A stretch of DNA of 64,000 bases from Arthrinium phaeospermum (lineage: Eukaryota > Ascomycota > Sordariomycetes > Amphisphaeriales > Apiosporaceae), in assembly GCA_006503535.1 (NCBI GenBank), contig QYRS01000003.1, positions 3,906,001 through 3,970,000 on the forward strand. Reading direction: 5' to 3'. The notes beneath the pieces were generated by a model. The model saw nothing but the letters and a program-made list of their open reading frames with translations, was not told the origin of the DNA and did not search any database. Below are positions 45,333-57,041 of this stretch, piece by piece; position 1 is the first letter of the stretch, and every line of letters begins with the position of its first letter. The position numbers were made by a program, and so were the translations under genes.

Positions 45333-46400
45333 ATGGGTGTCAACAAGGCCCTGATCTTCAAGAAGGTCCCCGACGGCTTCCCCGTTCCCGGCGAGCACCT
45401 GACGGTCGAGGACGTCGGCTTCGACGCGGAGGCGCCCGCGCCCAAGGGCGGCATCACGGCCGAGGTGCTGTACGCCTCGTACGACCCGTACCTGCGGGGC
45501 CGCATGCGCGAGCCCAACACCAAGAGCTACTCGCCGCCCTTTGAGCTCGGCAAGCCCCTGGTCAACGACACCATCGCCCGCGTCCTCAAGTCGGACGCGG
45601 CCAACTACCAGCCGGGCGACCTCATCAAGACCTTCGGCCCCTTCCAGGAGTACATCACCATCGACCTCGGCGCCAAGGTCCAGAGCGTCTACAAGGTCGA
45701 CCCGGCCCAGAAGCTCGACAACCCCCACGGCCTCGAGCCGGGCTTCTTCCTCGGCGCCCTCGGCATGCCGGGCCTGACGGCCTACTCGTCCCTGCTCGAG
45801 ATCGGCAAGCCCAAGAAGGGCGAGACCATCTTCGTCAGCAGCGCCGCCGGCGCCGTCGGGCAGGTCGTCGGCCAGGTCTCCAAGCACCTGGGCCTGACCG
45901 TCATCGGCTCCGTCGGCTCCGACGAGAAGCTCGACTTCATCACCAAGGAGCTCGGCTTCGACGGCGGCTTCAACTACAAGAAGGAGAGCCCCGCCGACGC
46001 GCTCGCGCGCCTCGCGCCCCAGGGCATCGACATCTACTTTGAGAACGTGGGCGGGGAGCACCTGGCCGCCGCCCTGGACGCCATGCGCGAGGACGGCCGC
46101 GTCGTCGTCTGCGGCATGATCGAGGGCTACAACTGCGCGCCCGAGCAGCGCTACGGCGTCAAGAACCTGTTCCAGCTCGTCGCCAAGCACCTCACCATGC
46201 GCGGCTTCCTCGTCGGCCAGCCCGACATGGGCCCCAAGTACACCAAGGAGCACCAGCAGAACGTCCAGAAGTGGCTCGCCGACGGCAGCCTCAAGGCCAA
46301 GCTCCACGTCACCGACGGCATCGACAGCGCCGCCGAGGGCTTCCTCGGCATGCTCAAGGGCGAGAACTTTGGCAAGGCGGTGCTGAAGATCAAGGCTTAA
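45333..46400 (+). CDS. NADP-dependent alkenal / leukotriene B4 12-hydroxydehydrogenase-type reductase (zinc-free MDR)
   Basis: One exon encodes 355 residues with very GC-rich third positions. The protein belongs to the zinc-independent medium-chain reductases that reduce alpha,beta-unsaturated aldehydes and ketones with NADPH. Visible motifs are the N-terminal YASYDPYLRGRM, the substrate/cofactor loop LGALGMPGLTAYSSL near 141-155, the nucleotide-binding FVSSAAGAVGQVVGQ near 167-181, and GIDIYFENVGGEHLAAALD. There is no structural-zinc Cys cluster, as expected. Role is probably detoxification of reactive carbonyls in the cytosol. A TATA box stands 240 bp upstream. Confidence 0.95.
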   Translation: MGVNKALIFKKVPDGFPVPGEHLTVEDVGFDAEAPAPKGGITAEVLYASYDPYLRGRMREPNTKSYSPPFELGKPLVNDTIARVLKSDAANYQPGDLIKTFGPFQEYITIDLGAKVQSVYKVDPAQKLDNPHGLEPGFFLGALGMPGLTAYSSLLEIGKPKKGETIFVSSAAGAVGQVVGQVSKHLGLTVIGSVGSDEKLDFITKELGFDGGFNYKKESPADALARLAPQGIDIYFENVGGEHLAAALDAMREDGRVVVCGMIEGYNCAPEQRYGVKNLFQLVAKHLTMRGFLVGQPDMGPKYTKEHQQNVQKWLADGSLKAKLHVTDGIDSAAEGFLGMLKGENFGKAVLKIKA

Positions 46401-46506
46401 AATGGTGGTTGTGTATGACTGCAATATAAAATAAATAGCTTTACGAATAATGATATCTGATACCAAGGAAACCTTGAACATCCACCTTGATTAAATCCAG
46501 TTTGGT

Positions 46507-48776
46507 TCAACCCAAGCAAATCGTCTTTTCTTCTGCATCTTGCAGCCACTTCTGCTGTCTGAGAGGGATCGGATCCACTGATCGTGATATCTCGATAGCG
46601 CCATTCGAAAGATCGGTAGAGTGAAACCCACAGGTTGTTGAGGCGTAGCATTCGTGACGTGACTCTATCGGAGCAACTTTTACCAGCCCCACGCGCTCGA
46701 AATGACCACCGGTCTCTTTCATCACAAGCAATGTTGCCTGTTGAGCTGTGGAATTCTGTCCTTCGCAACAGGGAATATATTCTTCGTGCTCTTCTAGTAA
46801 GATGGCTGGATGTGGAGTCATCATCTCCACCGTTTCGTCCATATGTGTGGCACAGACTAATTGCTCCGTGTCTGTGACAGGCAGAATGGCCAAGAATTTG
46901 GGGGGTCGTTCCCTTGAAAAACGCACGTCCACTGATTTAACGTGCTCCCATGGGATGAGTGTCACCTCTGTAACTTCGGATCTCAAATACAAGAATCTCG
47001 GCGGAGCATCACTGCTGCTGAGATTCTGGTAAACTCCCTCGAGAGGGATCTTCAGCTCCTGATCGAGGTACACCATTGATAGCATCGGTCTGTACTCAAT
47101 GGGGAGGTGAACCCAACCATCCCAGCCGGTCCACGACCAGCTAGGGAAACCAGAGCGCCGCCGCGAAGGCTCCTCGGTTTCTTTCACCCAGCCTAGATCA
47201 ATGTATAGCTTCCCGAGTGTTTGTTCTTGTAATATTGGAACACCCCACAGGTGATCCTGGGTGGTACCGCTCTCGCTGTAGTCGTTGAGTACGCCCAGGA
47301 AGGCCTGAAGTGAGTCGGAATCATGTGTCAACATCCTTTTGCTATATTCTGTGATATGCGTAGCAATTTGTTGGTGGTGGAGGGTACCGTCGTGAACTGG
47401 ACCCTTGATGAAGAATCGGGGAGCGTCGAAAGGGCTCAACTCAATGCCATGGGCAACTGATTCCGGAAAGATCATCTCGTCGCACACAAAGCATGTCTGA
47501 CTATTGGAGAAGAACAACCGGTGGTGGGAGAGATATCCTTCCTGGTAGGTCCATCCTCGCGTGGCCCATTTGGTGGACCGGACATAGTGAAGAGTGGAAG
47601 GGGGCATATGTCGGAGCGTGAAAGATCCAACAGTGAAGTCCAGTAGCGGCTTGCGTCTGACGCTGACTCCTGGTAGCCCATCGTCGGCGCTGTCCCCTGT
47701 TGCGGCTATAATGACAATGCGGGCTTGTTTGTACACTTGATCCATCCTGTTGATGATGTGTTCTTTGTAGGCACTATCTTGATCAATGCACTAGCAGTCT
47801 CACTTTAGCTCGGGGATCTCAGTCTGACACAAATTGATCAACTGATACTTACATGTCTATCGACCCAGAGGTAGCGGTATCCGAGTGCCAAGGTCACCTC
47901 GATACTATCGCGAACGACAGCAGGGAAAATAGTTCCCTTCTTTTCAGAACTCATGGGATCCATGGCCGTTGTAGAATCACCCCAAACGTAAGACAAAGCC
48001 ACGTACTCGGAGTGGTGATCGGCTTCGACTACTCGCTTTGTATGGCAGTCAATGAAGCGAAGCCGTAAGCCCGGATTTATGCTCTTTAGACCCCGACAGG
48101 CCGAGTGAGTGGAGCGACATGTCTTCTCGGCCTTTTGTATATAACCAAAGTGGGCGAGTTCTCCAAGAAAACGTATGGGCTCATCTTTTGGGGACTGAAC
48201 CTTTTCGACACATTGGGTATTGTTTCCGAGCCCAGCCTCGAGTAGTACAAGGAAGCCATTCTCAGAAATTAGATAGAATTCATCCGAGCCGTATGCCACA
48301 AATGGGCTGTAATCAATGTAAAGGACTACACATGGTTCCGAGTTCCCAATGTGCCACAATGTAGATGCCAACACGTACCCGGGAAAGTCGAGCGCTATGG
48401 TTGCCACAGCGCGGCAGATTTGGCATTTTGACGTGCACAACGTATCTTTAGTCTCATCCGGCAAAAACTGACGAACCCGTACACGTCCACGGCCAGCGTT
48501 GTGGGTTAGTCGGATAATTTCGTCCCAATTGATTGCCTCGCATGTTGTGCAGAGTGAATCCTTGTCCTGGGACGTTTCCGGCAGTGGTAAAAGATCCATG
48601 TGATCTAGAATTCCTGTTTGTGGTAGTAGTTCTTGCGCTGGTTGGATAGTTGATTGACGAAACAAGAGATTGGATATCCATGCAAATAGTAACGATGGCA
48701 GATATCTTGGGTTTGGATCAGAGCCTGAAATGATCGTTGCGGCTGAGAGGGGTTTAATGGCATTAGACATCAACAT
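46507..48776 (-). CDS. Heterokaryon incompatibility (HET) domain protein
   Basis: Two exons, 48776-47853 and 47790-46507, splice in phase 0 and give 735 residues. The HET domain spans the intron: EYVALSYVWGDSTTAMD, then AVVRDSIEVTLALGYRYLWVDRH, joined to CIDQDSAYKEHIINRMDQVY, ARIVIIAATGDSADDGLPGV and WATRGWTYQEGYLSHHRLFF. HET domains are distantly related to TIR domains and trigger cell death when incompatible hyphae fuse. The N-terminal 250 residues include a Cys-containing segment (CTTCEAINWDEI; CTSKCQICRAV) common in these proteins. The C-terminal part has FPSWSWTGWDGWV. It lies convergent with the reductase gene, 106 bp apart. Confidence 0.93.
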
Positions 48777-50235
48777 TTATCCGATGATCGCTTGTATGTA
48801 AGCTGCATGTACATACTTGTACATACTTACTCTAATATGGTTGGATGAAGGGGGAAACATTCTATCGTTGAGGCCGCGGTTAGCCGACAGAGATATCGCT
48901 CTGTCAGCACTACCATCCGTCCTATCTTCATTCGCCCAGATATGTACTTTGATGCCTGTCTCTAGACCATAAGCCGCGAGACGCGGGAATGAGTAAGGCC
49001 AAGCCCCATTGGAAAGTCGGGCGTGACTGTCGCTGCTCGATGGCCTTCATGCGCAATCAAGGTGTCTAACTGTCATCAACTTTTATCGAATGCCACTTCT
49101 CGAGATCCCGCTGCAGATCTCCGTTTCCCTTTGGCTGACAGGCCGGGATGCGCTGATCTTGAAACTGGCTCGTGTATTGTTAACCTTACTTGAAAGCGAA
49201 GTAGCATTGAAGGTTATTGGCTGGACTCCTTGAAACCCAGTGGAGAGTTCGTCGCCCCGCCCAAGGATCCCCTGCATGGCTGGGCATTTCACATCGATTT
49301 CTCGACGTTCGCATCGACATTGAGCATCATGTTAAGTAATCCGGTGCCATGGAGATGATGGACGTTTGGATAATCATAACCGTGTACTCCGTAGCCCTGT
49401 TCGCATTTACTCGAAGTCCATAGCTTTTGGTGCGAATGCATGGCCTGTGAAGCTGTTTGTTGTCGGATTAGTGAGCTTAGGGGCTAGTTCCGCTAGGGGG
49501 GGTTTAAGCTTAGCCAGCCCGAGCCCTGCAGCACCCAAAAACCCCACTGTGGTCCCGTATTTCAACGGGCGCTTGTTGTGATCCCCCTAAAACCGCATCG
49601 TCGGATCTTTCAGGGCGCGCCAAGATTCAAGCGAGGAAGATGTCAGGGGTGTCAACCTGTCTCAAGAGAACCATGGCATCGCGCATACTAGGGTGAGACT
49701 TGATGCAGAGCCTCACCGCGCTTCGACCAAACCTCGCCCCCCCCATCGGAGACCCCGGCCCCAGTTGCCAGCATCTCTCGTCCGCTTTTCTTCGGGCAAC
49801 CTGCCAGATCTGCTCAGCTTCGGGGATCTGAGCCAACCATCAGCCCCGGCGCACATCAAACGACTCCGTCCAGGATGAGACCAAAGGTCTTGGCCGACCA
49901 GCCGAACGAACGGCAGATCGGCTTCTCGAGAGAAACATCGTGAGCAACTCCCGCGCCAATGCGACATTCGCAACGGATTTAAGAACGCCTGTCCTGCCCT
50001 GCCTGCACTGCTTTCTCTCTTACCCTTCCTTCCCCAACCTACCTTCGTGTATCTTTACCTTCATTTCAACCAACGTTACCTGTAACTATCTATCTTCCCC
50101 TCCGGCAAGGGTTGCTTCCATTCGTTTTTCTACAACAAATCATCTTTTCGCCCCCGGCAATTGATCTTCATTCTTTAACTTAAACGCAACCACTTTTACC
50201 AAAACCCACCGAAAACCACCACCAATACCGCCAAT
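48777..50235. promoter_or_regulatory. Divergent upstream region of the HET gene and a secreted-protein gene
   Basis: This 1.46-kb space separates divergent start codons. From about 49990 to 50230 it is strongly C/T- and C/A-rich, a likely long 5' UTR of the secreted protein gene. No other gene is supported. Confidence 0.4.
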
Positions 50236-50889
50236 ATGCAGTACTCCACTTCTCTCACCGTCGCGGCCCTGTTCGCCTCGCTCGCCGCCGCCGTCCCGAC
50301 CAACCACCACACCTTCGTGACGGACAAGCCCGTCATCGAGCTTCCCTCTGATGCCGCTGCCGCCCCCGCCCCCGTCGAGGCCCGCCAGAACGGCGGCGCC
50401 TGCTTCATCACCGGCAACGCCCAGCTGCCCGCCGAGGTCTCGGCCGTGGTGCAGCAGCTGGGCCCGAAAGTCAAGTGCAACGCCGCCGTCAAGACGCTGG
50501 GCGGCGTGCCGGACGTGACGTCGGGCGGGCAGACGTACAGCCAGATCGACTTCAGCAAGTCGGGCAAGTCGGGCCTCGAGTTCGCGCTCGACACGTTCGT
50601 GACGGCCGACTGCATGGCCGACAGCAACCTGCAGGCGTTCGAGGAGGCCCTCGACGTCTACACGGCGACCGAGGCCGGGCTCCGCAGCAGCGGCGGCAAC
50701 TTCAACACCATCAAGGCGCCCAAGTTCTTCCTCGCCATGCAGATCGCCCGCATCAAGACGGCGCAGGGCAACGCGCCCACCGACGCGGCTAACCAGGTCG
50801 ACCATCTCGCTGAGAAGGTCACCAAGAACGCCGGCCGCGTCGACCAGTCGCTCATCAACAAGGTTAACGCCCTGGCCAAGCAGACTTAA
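50236..50889 (+). CDS. Conserved-looking fungal secreted protein, unknown function
   Basis: One exon encodes 217 residues with strong GC3 bias, suggesting high expression. A signal peptide, MQYSTSLTVAALFASLAAAV, is followed by a Pro/Ala-rich pro-like segment ending EARQNGGACF. The mature part has Cys near 56, 76 and 119, and the block SGGQTYSQIDFSKSGKSGLE. The C-terminal half is helical (FFLAMQIARIKTAQGN, then KVTKNAGRVDQSLINKV). I do not recognise an enzyme signature. A cell-wall or extracellular role is inferred from the signal peptide alone. Confidence 0.85.
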   Translation: MQYSTSLTVAALFASLAAAVPTNHHTFVTDKPVIELPSDAAAAPAPVEARQNGGACFITGNAQLPAEVSAVVQQLGPKVKCNAAVKTLGGVPDVTSGGQTYSQIDFSKSGKSGLEFALDTFVTADCMADSNLQAFEEALDVYTATEAGLRSSGGNFNTIKAPKFFLAMQIARIKTAQGNAPTDAANQVDHLAEKVTKNAGRVDQSLINKVNALAKQT

Positions 50890-51135
50890 GAAGTGAGAGG
50901 CAGAGGAGGTGGAGAGGAGGGGAGACGTATGTAGATGCCATGCGGGTATATACTAAGGGTTGAATGAAACTTTTCGTGGCTTTCGTCTTCAATTGTGATT
51001 TATGACGCCTCTAAGGATTTGATTTGACCCCGGGAATGCAAGTGCAGAGTGGATGTGCGATTAAGTATGTATGTGCCCTTTCTATCAACATCCCGCGCTA
51101 CGTGATCAATCTCCCCAATATACCATTACTCAGCA

Positions 51136-52538
51136 TCAAACGGTCGCTCCAATATCTATACCATCCCCCTCCGCACTCTGTTCAATCTCCCGTTTCTTCA
51201 CCTCAATAAGGCGAACAATCTCGGGCCAGTTCCTCTTCTTCGCAATCTCCAGCGCATCCCTCCGTTTTCTCCTCGGCTGGTTCATATCCATCCGGTGCCC
51301 GTCAACATCGGACTCAATGCGGTTCCGTCTGTACCTGGGCGCCTCGAGCGACGCCCCCGCCTCGAGCAGCAGCCGGACCGTCCGCGCGTCCCCGGCCTTG
51401 GCCGCGAGCTGCAGGCACGACCGGGGCGTGTAGTCGGTCGCGTCCGGGTCGGCGCCGTACTCGAGCAGCACGCGGGTCGATTCGGCCGCCCCGCGCGGGC
51501 AGCTGCAGAAGGCGAGGCAGTAGTCGAGCCGCCCTAAGAACCTGGCCTCGGTAATGGGCGGATGCTGCCGAAAATCCTCCAGGAGCGTCCGGAGCGTCCG
51601 GGGCTGGTTCGCGTACGCCGCGTGCTTGATGGCTTTGGCCACCTCCCGCCCGGTCTCGGGCCGGCCCGCCTGCAGGATCGCCCGGACGATGCTGTCGTGG
51701 CCCAGGTGGGCGGCGGCCACGAGCGGGTTCTCGCCCAGGACCAGCTCGTTGTTCCAATTGGTGGGGGGCTCGTAGGGCATGGCGCCTCGCTTGAGGAACC
51801 ACTGGTAGAGGCGCAGGTGTCCGCCCGCGGCGGCGGCCCAGGAGGGTCTTCCGAAGAAGGAAGGCGGGTCGAGGGCCGCGACGCCCCCGTCGGCGCGGGC
51901 CCTGGTGTTGAGGAGGGAGTGCACCACCTTCAGATCCCCCATCCACGCGGCTACGGCCAGGCAGTTTTCCCACTTGCCGCCCACCAGATGGTCCTTGTGG
52001 TAGAGCAGCTCCTCTGTCGTCAGCAAGCCCTTGAAGACCCAGTCGTTCGCGTTGACGGCCAAGCAGCGGCAGGCGCTGGTTCGGATCTCCTCGAGCGGCG
52101 GCAGAGAGTGGCCGGAAGAGGTCCTGTGATCTGCGAGCCGCTCGCAGGTCTCGCGGATGGTGCGGATCCATGGATGCGTGTCGGGTCCGTCGGTGCAGAC
52201 CCGATGGTGAATATATCGCGCAATCACGTCGAAGTGCGGTTTCAACCGCTGCAGACTGCCATCGTGTTCCGCGATATCCTCGATGGCTCTCGTTGTAATG
52301 ACGGCGTCCAGGACTTCAGTGGCAAATATTCCTGCAGAAGCATTTAGCAGAAGATCCGACGTTACACCTATGCACGAAACCGCCTGCCGCATTGGTAACC
52401 TAACGGCAAGACCGGTCCGAGGGGAAAAGTATACATACGGCAGACACTTCGAGACTTGATAGACTTCCGGCCCTGGTCTCGAACAACATCCCGGATGATC
52501 AGTCTGAAAACGTCGAGGGGGAGTTCTAACAACTGCAT
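51136..52538 (-). CDS. Ankyrin-repeat protein with F-box-like N-terminus
   Basis: Two exons, 52538-52439 and 52331-51136, join as SVC-R-IFATEVLDAV and give 431 residues. The start MQLLELPLDVFRLIIRDVVR is the opening typical of fungal ankyrin proteins with an F-box-like helix. Ankyrin units follow: WENCLAVAAWMGDLKVVHSL, GENPLVAAAHLGHDSIVRAI and RSCLQLAAKAGDARTVRLLL. The C-terminus is basic and helical (RRKRRDALEIAKKRNWPEIV). It may be a substrate adaptor or simple scaffold; no partner is evident. It lies convergent with the secreted protein gene (246 bp between stops). Confidence 0.85.
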
Positions 52539-52906
52539 TTTTGCCGGGGGGCAGCGGCGCTGCGAAAGCTGGGCTGGGGGCAGTGCAATGAAGAAGGAAC
52601 ATTCGGAGAAGGTAGACGAGGGGGCGACTGGGATGAGTTTTATATGTTGGCGTAGGACAGAAGTGGGGTCGGACGCCCAGCTTACATGGATGGTGGCCGC
52701 CACCAACACGCTGACCTCTTTGTCGTTTGAGCCACGGCTGAACGGTACGGAACATGGGTAGCTCCAGCAAAAATAGAAATGAGATTTACACAAGATCCTA
52801 CAGCCGCTTCCAATAAACATAGTAACCTCCAATACTAGATAAACAATACACAAAACAGAAATCAATGTACACAAAAGAAACATCCCCCTACCCCATTCTA
52901 CGCGTC
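52539..52906. promoter_or_regulatory. Upstream region of the ankyrin gene
   Basis: The two flanking genes are in tandem on the minus strand. This 368-bp space holds the ankyrin gene promoter and the next gene's 3' UTR. No clear element was identified. Confidence 0.35.
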
Positions 52907-54108
52907 TCAAACCTTGTCAAAGTCAAGACTCATGGTACGGGGGTCCCCGTTGGTAGTGATGCTGACCAGTTTGTAATCCTTGAAGAAGTCCGGGTTCTTG
53001 CCCACGGTATTGAGGAACGACCAGTTGTTATCGAGGCCCGCCAGGATCTTGAACTGCTCGCCTTCGACCCCCGGGGCGCCATTCTTGAACGTGACCACCT
53101 CGTTCTGCTTCTTTTCCATGGCCGTGTAAGCCGCAGGGATAGCCTTCTTGGCCGCGTCATTCTGGATCGACTCGGAGACTAGGAACAGCTTGTCGCCGGC
53201 CTTCATCTGCTTCGACTTGACGCCGGCCTCGTACACCAGCTGGTAGACGGGCACCGACTTGGTGTCCTTGTCGGGGCTGGAGATCGGCTTTCCGTTGGCG
53301 TCCTTGGCGGCCGAGAAGCCGTCGAGCTTGTACCGGTTCCCGTCCCGGTCGGCGTACCGCTCGTGCGCCACGATGGCGCTGTACTCCTTGCCGTCCTTCT
53401 GGCCGGTGCCGTAGCTCACCTTGGCCAGCTCGAGCTCTTTGTTGTTCGTGGAGAAGATCTTGACCGTTTTCCAGCCCTCTTCGTTCTGGAAGCCGTACTT
53501 CTCGCCCAGGCCCAGCTTGGGAATCGAGTATTCGACGCCTTCGGGCGACTTGGGGGCCGAGAACTTGTAGTTGACCAAGCGGTCGGTGTAGTCGGTGCCC
53601 TTCTTGGGGCTCGCAACCAGATCGATCCCCGTCTTGCCGCGGGAGGCTAGGTACTCAGGGGAGGTGAGGTCCTCTTGCTTGTTGGCGCCGCCCCCGTTGT
53701 TGTTATTGCCGTCCTTGTCCCCGGCGCCGATGTGCACTGGCGGCTCGTCGCCCTTGCCCCCATTCCCACTGGTCCCGTCGCCCGCTCCGATATGGGTGCC
53801 TCCGCTGGTGTTGGTACCTTCACCTTCACCGTTGCCCTTGCCTCCACTGCCCCCACTGCCTGTGCCCCCCTTGTCGCCACCGCCGATTCGCACCGGCGCG
53901 CCGCGAGCCTGGAAGTGGCCGTCGTATTTGTACACTGATGCATCATCAACTCGGGTCTCACTTGGTTTCAAGGGGCGAGGTAGGAACTCCCGAGTCACTT
54001 ACAGGCAACAGCATCAGTCGTTGATCGAGGAACGGCCCGGCCCAAACCTTCTGGAATGCTGCTTATAGCAGCGAGACCTAGGACGAAGGTCTTGACGTTG
54101 AACAACAT
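52907..54108 (-). CDS. Secreted Gly-rich protein with duplicated HIGAGD motif, unknown function
   Basis: Two exons, 54108-54003 and 53934-52907, give 377 residues. A signal peptide, MLFNVKTFVLGLAAISSIPE, is followed by a short pro-region and then YKYDGHFQARGAPVRIGGGD. Residues about 50-125 are Gly/Asn/Lys-rich, with three related copies of an xHIGAGD element (VRIGGGDKG, THIGAGDGTSG, VHIGAGDKDG). The C-terminal 240 residues form a compact-looking domain without recognised relatives: FSAPKSPEGVEYSIPKLGLG, KVSYGTGQKDGKEYSAIVAH, KAGDKLFLVSESIQND. There are almost no Cys. It is presumably extracellular. A TATATAA on the minus strand lies about 175 bp upstream of the ATG. Confidence 0.8.
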
Positions 54109-54278
54109 GGTGACTAAAGAATATAAAGAAAAATGTTTAGCGAGGGCTTGAAGGGAATAAACTATGTATTACCGAAAGAATGGATGGCAGCCAGGCGCCC
54201 TGGGAACGTCTTGCTGTTTGAGGGTACGATGGCTTAATATGCTATTCATATTCTTGAAAACACGACGAGGTAGGTATC

Positions 54279-54287
54279 ATTATATAA
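54279..54287 (-). promoter_or_regulatory. Probable TATA box of the Gly-rich secreted protein gene
   Basis: The minus strand reads GGTTTATATAATG here, about 175 bp upstream of the start codon at 54108. Position and sequence suit a core promoter element. Confidence 0.4.
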
Positions 54288-55542
54288 ACCACGACGCTCC
54301 CTGAGCCTCACGAGTTTGTAAGAATAGGTTGTAAAATGATGCCTAAACGCAGCTTCTCCTCAGCCGGGCAAGTGAGTCCGACCCGGTCATTCCAATTTCC
54401 ACACACGTATCTGAAAATATGTCCTCAATATCCTACAGTGGTAAAAACGTGAGATAGCCATAATGGAGGATTGCCGGATACCCCTTAATCTACACATCCA
54501 CACACTCTCTTCGACCGAACCGAAAATCATATGCATGAGCACCCAAACGCAGATTCGGCGACGAACTTCTGTGTGTAGACTTATGTTCCAGCCCTGAGGA
54601 ACAGCTATTTATAGAACTGACAGACTGAGGGCTGACGGGCTGGGGCAGGAATGATGGGGTGGGGGCTGTCAGGTACGGCCAGGGGACGATGGTGGGATGA
54701 TTGTCGTGCCAAATCGCCTCGTGTCTACTGTCTGACCAAGTCCAACAAGTATTGATTGCTTACTAGAATGGCAGTCGACACACAATAAGTGTTTCTATGC
54801 GAGGTCCATCGCTTGGCGTCCAATCGGAGAGAGATAAAACCATTTGGGCAATATTGTGCCGAAGAAGATGATATCTTCAGGTAAAACAGATGAATCAATG
54901 AGATATGCACTTTATTGGATACAGGAGTCGGTAATTGAGCACATCCCATTTCCAATCTTGTTTGGAAAGGTTTCTATATTCTTCGTAAGGCTGGCCGTAT
55001 CATCCATCCATGTTTCGATGGAAGTCTGCAGTGGTGCCACTTTTGCCTCTTCAGTCTTCAGCCGCGGCCAGTGCAAGAGGATTTGCCGATGTAAATTCCA
55101 CGTTTTGGCCATGTAGTGCGCCCCCAGGACTGCTTACCTGGCGCAATGGCCAAGTCTGCTTCCGAATGTGGCGTATCAGACGCCCCCAAAGGATTTTACG
55201 CTGACGCTACTTGCAGGAGCTTGGTAGCACGAACGCTGCTGAGGGTTGCCTCGTCGCATTTGGCAGCCTGATTATCCCTATCAGCACGCATGAACAGTTT
55301 GCTTGAAACATTGTTATCGCTCAATGTCAACACAGCCATCGCAGTACAGGTAGGTTAGACATGCTTTTGAGAATCCAGGCTTTTTACCACCCCTTGCATG
55401 TGGCGTTATGACTGTAGCGAGGGGTCAAGGTAACAATGATAATCCGAGACAAGCCACCAATGTCTGCCTGAGCAAAGGCTGGACAACACAACCTCAGCTG
55501 CTTGACGGATACCCGGCGACCTATGTGTCAGGACCTTACGGC
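54288..55542. other. Divergent intergenic region before the F-box gene
   Basis: No convincing gene or repeat is visible. An in-frame ATG at 55408 could extend the F-box protein upstream by 45 residues of unlikely composition. Confidence 0.4.
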
Positions 55543-56493
55543 ATGGCCAACGAAAGTCGCACCCACGTATTTGCGACAACAGAGCTGCTGGAGAGCATCT
55601 TGCTGCACCTCGAACAGAGGAAGCTTCTGACTCTGGCCCAGCTCGTGCAGCGCAGATGGCGCGACGTGATCCGTGACTCGGCGGCTCTGCAACAGAAACT
55701 GTACCTGAGCGGCACTCACGACAAATCCCCCAACAGACCCCGGGAAATAAATCCACTGCTGAAACCCTGCTTCCCCTGTTTCGTCGACGAGCGACCCTCC
55801 AAGCCCCATGATTCGTTTTTACAAATAATCTGGAGTCAAATGTCCCTCCCTCAAGACAACCCCAGCCGCTCCGAATGCCAGGCGCGCACGATCACATACG
55901 GCGATTTACTTTCAAACCAGCCGTGGGCCGGCAACGCCAAGCGGCTCGATGCATTTCTGCGCCCCGAGGCCAGCTGGCGGAAGATGTTGGTGGCGCAACC
56001 GCCCATACGGCGCCTGGGGCTCGTGAGGTGCGCGTTGTATGGCGCGCCCGACGCACCGTATCGAACCGCCGAGCTGGACATGCGGAGACGACAGCACGAC
56101 AGCAGCAGCGATGGGCTACGTATGGGCGAGCTGTACGACGCGGTGGCGGCATGGGTCAGTGTCCCGCGGCCGGGACCGCGGCGACTCTGCGTGGTGTGGA
56201 ACCCCTCGGCTGCGCATCCGGTGCCAAATCTCGTCACCAGGGACGTGGACGACCGGAACCTCCAGGCCTTGAGGGCAGTGGCCGAGCGCGTGGACCTGCT
56301 TCTCGAGCTCCCCGAGCCGACCGTCGACTATGGGAGCACGTCGGAGGCCTGGATGCGTATCTTCCACCAGCGCTCCATTGACGAGTTCCGGTCGCACTTC
56401 GTGAACCCTGAAACCCACGAAAAGCCCAAAGATGCAGAAGAGGTCCCTTACACGGATATATTGGCCGCTATGCGGGATCTATACAGAACATAG
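55543..56493 (+). CDS. F-box domain protein
   Basis: One exon; from the ATG at 55543 it encodes 316 residues. The F-box is THVFATTELLESILLHLEQR followed by LLTLAQLVQRRWRDVIRDSA and ALQQKLYL, a very common fungal type. F-box proteins bind Skp1 and present substrates to SCF ubiquitin ligases. The C-terminal part contains EASWRKMLVAQPPIRRLGLV and GLRMGELYDAVAAWV, seen in many fungal relatives of unknown target. I chose the second ATG because the 45 residues before it do not look like the family; the upstream ATG (55408) remains possible. Confidence 0.9.
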   Translation: MANESRTHVFATTELLESILLHLEQRKLLTLAQLVQRRWRDVIRDSAALQQKLYLSGTHDKSPNRPREINPLLKPCFPCFVDERPSKPHDSFLQIIWSQMSLPQDNPSRSECQARTITYGDLLSNQPWAGNAKRLDAFLRPEASWRKMLVAQPPIRRLGLVRCALYGAPDAPYRTAELDMRRRQHDSSSDGLRMGELYDAVAAWVSVPRPGPRRLCVVWNPSAAHPVPNLVTRDVDDRNLQALRAVAERVDLLLELPEPTVDYGSTSEAWMRIFHQRSIDEFRSHFVNPETHEKPKDAEEVPYTDILAAMRDLYRT

Positions 56494-57041
56494 GGTGTCA
56501 GTCATCAACTGCATCCACCCGATCGTCGAACATGGGGTTTTGCCTCTCGTTTCTTGCTTCGCAGCCTCGTAGCCCGGTGTGAATTACCCGCTTATATAAG
56601 CTAGTCCTTACAAAGTTATGTGTTTTTACATCTGAAGAGAGCCTGCGATCTGCCTCTGATGACGTATGAACTTGACCCCTGACCCTGCATATGAAGTAAC
56701 CATGTATGTCTCGTAGACACTTGAGCCAATGCCCTCTCGTCGACGCCGCCTCGTCAGGTTTGGGCTCCTGCAGAAGCCCAGCAGAGCCGAGAAAGTCAAG
56801 GCTTTACTTTATGCGTACAGCTCAAACGCACTCAATCTTCTCGAGATTAGAGCCACAAAGTCATCTAGGAAGATATTACACGAGGACAAGGGGGAAGCGG
56901 TTGCTCACGCAGCCGTTGCCGAGCTCTCAGGGGCGGGTGCTGCCGCTGGACACTTGGGAGTATTATAGAGACACTTTCCCGGCCGTTGCGACCGGTGGTG
57001 GACCAGGTAATAATTGCATAGATTAGTATTCACTTACTGTG
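56494..57041. other. F-box gene 3' flank
   Basis: Two overlapping plus-strand frames of 79 and 106 codons are open between 56706 and 57026. Their sequences lack protein features. I see nothing else. Confidence 0.35.

Noticed and set aside
45300..46481. 393-codon open frame on the minus strand
   Set aside because: It is antisense to the reductase gene and is open only because of that gene's strong GC third-position bias; its composition (Val/Leu/Ala/Asp runs) has no family features.
51314..52171. 285-codon minus-strand frame
   Set aside because: It overlaps the ankyrin gene in another frame and is Arg/Pro/Gly-rich without motifs; the ankyrin frame is the coding one.
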